Assembly: GCF_016427505.1 (NCBI RefSeq)
Contig: NZ_JAELXS010000012.1
Span: 1-56,891, forward strand
From: Sphingomonas mollis
GTDB taxonomy: Bacteria > Pseudomonadota > Alphaproteobacteria > Sphingomonadales > Sphingomonadaceae
Direction of reading: 5' to 3'
DNA length: 56,891 bases
In this document: piece after piece, positions 53,890 to 56,891 of the stretch
How the letters are laid out: the number at the start of each line of letters is the position of its first letter
Numbering within the stretch: the stretch's first letter is position 1
Notes under the pieces: model-generated
Told to the model about the DNA's origin: nothing
Seen by the model: the letters and a program-made list of their open reading frames with translations, nothing else
Database searches by the model: none
Translations under genes and position numbers: made by a program

Positions 53890-54282
53890 AAAGAAGCACG
53901 ATCCCTTACGATCAAGTGCAGTGAAGCAAGGCGGCCGCCGGGGTGGAACTTGCGAGAACCGAAACGGCCGCTTTGGACTGCTCGACATGTTCAAGCAGCG
54001 CTCACTCCTTGAATACCCCGCAGCTCCGTCAAACCAATGCACCGGCTGGTTTAAGTAGTGGGTTAGGATACGGCAAAGACCGAGGTGCATCGTGAGGAGA
54101 GCGGTTCGCGTTAGACTGACAGCTCCGCCACACCGTCCCGATCAGGACGTAAAGCATCAGATTTAATCATTGCAGCGTAGGCGCTTGGTGCGGATTGGTG
54201 GCGTCGATAGACGCGCCAATCTGGCGCACCTGGCCTTGTTCAGGGCTCATGCGTTTACAGTTGGATCTCAGAGCCCGACTCG
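53890..54282. other. 393-bp gap with no convincing gene
   Basis: Short frames cross it on both strands without recognisable products. A GCGGCCG/CGGCCGC pair around 53930-53971 has too long a loop to be a clear terminator. The gap ends at the IS5-family remnant and may hold the decayed outer part of that element. Confidence 0.35.
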
Positions 54283-54860
54283 TCATTCGAGTTTGACGAT
54301 ACGGCGCGTCATTCGCCTGATGGATGAGACGATCATCCAAGCCTCGGACAAAGCGATGGATGCCTCCCAGTCTTTGGCGAGACGCCGACACCGGTTGAGC
54401 CATGCCATGGTGCGCTCGACGATCCAGCGCCGGGGCAGGACGACGAAGCCCGTCAGGTCGGAGCGCCTGATGATTTCGATCGTCAGCCGATCGATATGCG
54501 CGACCGCTGCCCGGAGCTTTTGCCCGGCATAGCCACCGTCGGCGAGCAGCCTGATAATGGCAGGATGCGTATCGCAGGATCGCTCGATCCGACCCGGGGC
54601 TCCGTCGCGATCCTGAATACCGGCAGCGTGTACCACCCCTTCGAGCATATTGATCACTATGTGGCGTTTGCGCCCCGTTACCAGCACCGCGTTGACCGCA
54701 TCGAGCAGGCCGTTGTCGCGCATCCCGTAGAAATGATCCTGCACCGTGGTGAAGGGTGGGAAGTCCTTCGGCAGTTGCGCCCACGGGCACCCCGTTGCGG
54801 CGATATACTGGATCGCATCCCACAACGTCCGTGCCTTGCGGTTGCGCGGACGTCCCACCC
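54283..54860 (-). pseudogene. Decayed IS5-family transposase
   Basis: The minus strand encodes an IS5-type transposase body: 'GRPRNRKARTLWDAIQYIAATGCPW', 'LPKDFPPFTTVQDHFYGMRD' and 'LPRRWIVERTMAWLNRCRRLAKDWEAS' regions. About 40 N-terminal residues are missing at the 54860 end. Near 54680 the frame jumps from 'LLDAVNAVLV' to 'GRKRHIV', deleting the segment that holds the first catalytic Asp ('IDSQSVKTT' in intact relatives). The protein cannot transpose. No intact terminal inverted repeats were recognised. Confidence 0.8.
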
Positions 54861-55201
54861 TTGAGGTTCGCCTCGACAAGGGCCGGACCACAGCCCAGTT
54901 CCCGTGCCCCAAGTTCAGTATAGGCTCGTGCCAAAGCGCGCGCCGTGACGCCTGCCTCCTCGACTGCTCCGCCCAAAGCCCTGCGACCACAAACTGAATT
55001 CAGCGCCGAAGCCATCTGGGCAAGGTTATTGGCCCGGTGCAGGGCATCGGCTGCCCAGAGCGGCGCCAATGCTACGGCATCGCTTGTCGGCAGCATTGCT
55101 ACATGTGGCGCAGGGGGCAGGCTGAACAGGTCAATTAGCGTTCGAACCTGTGCTGACGATGATGCTTGGTCTGTGGTGCGTGAGACTTGTTGTCGCGACA
55201 T
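54860..55201 (-). pseudogene. Histidine-kinase-like gene truncated by the IS remnant
   Basis: A frame from ATG 55201, with GGGGA six bases upstream, encodes about 114 residues before running out of frame into the transposase remnant. The segment 'ADALHRANNLAQMASAL' resembles the phospho-accepting H-box of HWE/HisKA_2 kinases, and 'GPALVEANL' fits the helix after it. The ATP-binding domain is gone. The Crp/Fnr gene upstream may once have been its regulatory neighbour. The assignment is tentative. Confidence 0.45.
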
Positions 55202-55276
55202 CGCTCATCCCCATTCGCACCAAGTTATAGCTTCCGCTGTCTCACCCCATGTTATTGTAGATCAACATTGCGATCT

Positions 55277-56026
55277 TTAATCGTGGCCGCTTTCCGCAGT
55301 TGCAATCACTGGCTGACCAAGCCGGCGGTGCAGGTAGTTCTCATCGAAGCCGGCAATCTGGACGAGCCGGATCGGGTCGATGATCGTCAGACTGCCACGG
55401 GCCAGTTTCATGGCGCCGGCGAGGCGCAACTCCTTCAGCACCCGGTTGATGTGCACAGGCGTCATCCCCAGCGTATCGGCCAGGATGATCTGGGAGAGCG
55501 GCAAGGCAAACTCGCTGCCGGTGACCAGTCCGCTGCCGTGAGCGCGCAGATAGAGCTCACATACCAGGTGCGCGATACGTTCCACGCTGCTGCGCCGGCC
55601 CATGCTGACGATCCAGGCGCGCAAGGTCGCCTCGTCGACCAGCTGTGCCATGTACATGGCGCGGGCGATGCCGCGATGCTTTTCCATCATCCGGTGCATG
55701 TCGGCTTGTGGGATCACCGCCACCCGTGCCGGTGTCAGCGCCTGAATGCTGTGATCCATCTCCGGAAACATGCCCATGTGCAGATCGCAGGCATCACCCG
55801 GCAACAGGAATGCCATGATCTGGCGCGTCCCGGCGGGCAGGATCTTGTAGCGGCATACCCAGCCATCGAGCACGACGAATACCGGTCCCGGCGTATCGCC
55901 CTCTCGAATGAGGTCCTGACGGGCGTCAAAACGGCGGGGAAAGGCGGTCGCTTCGCGCAACACGGAGATTTCATTCGATGTCAAGTCGACGAAGCCCGTC
56001 AGCTTGTTGATGAAGCGGTTAACCAT
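55277..56026 (-). CDS. Crp/Fnr-family transcriptional regulator
   Basis: This 249-residue protein has an N-terminal cyclic-nucleotide-binding-like domain ('REGDTPGPVFVVLDGWVCRYK', 'FLLPGDACDLHMGMF' over residues 48-90), a dimerisation helix, and a C-terminal winged helix ('LSQIILADTLGMTPVHINRVLKELRLAG' region). It lacks the Cys cluster of oxygen-sensing Fnr. ATG 56026 starts the conserved part, without a clear ribosome site; the frame is open further upstream. This subgroup is common in sphingomonads as stress regulators. Confidence 0.87.
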   Translation of the reverse strand: MVNRFINKLTGFVDLTSNEISVLREATAFPRRFDARQDLIREGDTPGPVFVVLDGWVCRYKILPAGTRQIMAFLLPGDACDLHMGMFPEMDHSIQALTPARVAVIPQADMHRMMEKHRGIARAMYMAQLVDEATLRAWIVSMGRRSSVERIAHLVCELYLRAHGSGLVTGSEFALPLSQIILADTLGMTPVHINRVLKELRLAGAMKLARGSLTIIDPIRLVQIAGFDENYLHRRLGQPVIATAESGHD

Positions 56027-56204
56027 GAATAACACAATAAACCGATATGCATCGGAATATATTGTATCTGAATATTGTCGAAAGTTAATATCAGGGTGGC
56101 GTTCTTCAAGTGTAGAGCTATAGCCGTTTTCATCGTCGGCGTAGGCACGGGCAACGGCGGTTGGAGGTACGATACCTTCGCATTGCTGCTTGGGACGGCT
56201 GGTG

Positions 56205-56498
56205 ATGTATAGGGATGAGCTGCACGAGCACGATCCGTTTCGGGCCGCGACCTCCGCGCCGGGACGGGCAGCGCTTCTCTTGGTGGAAAGTCTGATCCAC
56301 GAACTGGTGGCGGTCGGTATCCTGCCGCTTAGTCGGGCCATCGCGGTCGTCGACATTGCGATCGACACGGCGAGCGAGATCGCCTCTGCTCAAGTAGAAG
56401 GGCAACGGGATGACGACCGGGTAGGTCAATTGCTTCAGGCGATCGCCCAGACATTGTCGCTGGACGCGGGCGACCAGACTGCAGTCGGGGATAATTGA
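56205..56498 (+). CDS. Small hypothetical protein
   Basis: This 97-residue frame is rich in helix-forming residues ('AALLLVESLIHELVAVGILPLSRAIAVVDIAI' covers residues 27-58) and acidic at the end. TTG 56190, GTG 56202 and ATG 56205 are possible starts; none has a strong ribosome site. It diverges from the Crp/Fnr gene. I do not recognise the family. Confidence 0.5.
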   Translation: MYRDELHEHDPFRAATSAPGRAALLLVESLIHELVAVGILPLSRAIAVVDIAIDTASEIASAQVEGQRDDDRVGQLLQAIAQTLSLDAGDQTAVGDN

Positions 56499-56548
56499 TC
56501 ATCACCAGCCGAGCCGCATTGATGGCAGGGATGGTGGAATGCCTCTGC

Positions 56549-56761
56549 CTATTGAGAGGTCTGCACGGTTGTTTGGTTAGGCTGGCTCATCGACCGTGCC
56601 GCTATGCTGGCCGTCAACATTTCCGCCCGCCGGAGCATCAATTGGTTCTCCGCCATGTGAAGAGGGTGGGAAATTGACGCGACCCGACACGTGTCGCCTT
56701 CCTCGATCATCAGGTTCAGCGCGATGTTCAGGGCATTCAGCGTTTCAGCGTAGCGGTGCAT
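56549..56761 (-). CDS. Small hypothetical protein
   Basis: This 70-residue protein starts 'MHRYAETLNALNIALNLMIEEGD' (residues 1-23) and looks fully helical. The frame extends to ATG 56815, but GAGGGGGA five bases before ATG 56761 marks that as the start. No membrane segment or known motif is visible. It converges with the small gene at 56205-56498. Confidence 0.55.
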   Translation of the reverse strand: MHRYAETLNALNIALNLMIEEGDTCRVASISHPLHMAENQLMLRRAEMLTASIAARSMSQPNQTTVQTSQ

Positions 56762-56891
56762 ATCGGTCCCCCTCGCGGTGAAGGATGCCAAAATTTCGTT
56801 TGGTAGTGTTAACATAGATTACTGCATCGCTCGTGAATGTCGCCGACCCTTTCGCCATGAATTGTGAAGCTGAACCATGACCGGCAACCCG

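Noticed and set aside
53497..54090. 197-residue minus-strand frame past the DUF5060 gene
   Set aside because: Most of it is antisense to the confirmed glycosidase and it has no recognisable motif.
56877..56891. ATG near the right edge that could begin another gene
   Set aside because: Only five codons are inside the window and there is no clear ribosome site.

Overview
This window looks like a carbohydrate-utilisation island from a Sphingomonas-type alphaproteobacterium. The inference rests on uniformly high GC, two large TonB-dependent receptors with the 'IIVTG/IVVTGSRI' N-termini usual in sphingomonads, many Tat-type exported glycoside hydrolases (GHs), and dense 1-4 nt gene overlaps. No rRNA, tRNA or CRISPR array was seen.

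Layout. (1) 1-1238: window edge, holding the N-terminus of an exported protein and a DUF1772 membrane protein. (2) 1239-3487 (-) and 3600-18717 (+): divergent operons. The minus arm has a class III CoA-transferase and a solute-binding-like protein with no signal peptide. The plus arm is a 12-gene chain: second CoA-transferase, MaoC hydratase, an RbsB/RbsA/RbsC-type ABC importer, another signal-less solute-binding protein, a Gfo/Idh/MocA oxidoreductase, an SDR resembling 2-keto-3-deoxy-L-fuconate dehydrogenase, two GH42 beta-galactosidases flanking a GH29 alpha-L-fucosidase, and an SGNH esterase. (3) 18740-28665: GH43-superfamily propeller enzyme, TonB receptor, IclR regulator, very long GH106 alpha-L-rhamnosidase, SGNH esterase. 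(4) 28750-35703: FadR-type regulator, D-lactate-dehydrogenase-type flavoprotein, then a GH127 / RuBisCO-like protein / DUF1537-kinase operon. (5) 35722-47617: MFS carrier, Asp/Glu-racemase-fold protein, GH78 alpha-L-rhamnosidase, GH140 apiosidase, sugar isomerase and DeoR regulator on the minus strand; a split transketolase and FGGY kinase on the plus strand. (6) 47675-53889: second TonB receptor, second MFS carrier, DUF5060/DUF4038-type putative glycosidase. (7) 53890-56891: an IS5-family remnant fused into a truncated histidine-kinase-like gene, a Crp/Fnr regulator and two small genes.

How it fits together. The hydrolases (GH42, GH29, GH43-like, GH106, GH127, GH78, GH140) and esterases match the linkages of plant pectin, especially the side chains of rhamnogalacturonan II (fucose, galactose, rhamnose, arabinofuranose, apiose). 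GH140, isomerase, FGGY kinase and the split transketolase form a near-complete D-apiose to D-apulose to apulose-4-phosphate route. The RuBisCO-like protein with a DUF1537 kinase is the signature of the other known apiose route, through 3-oxo-isoapionate 4-phosphate, but I do not find its lactonase or oxidoisomerase here. The least explained parts are the CoA-ester module (two CoA-transferases plus MaoC), the two cytosolic-looking solute-binding proteins, and the racemase-fold protein that keeps only one catalytic cysteine.

All functional names come from reading the translated sequence by eye. No database search was run.
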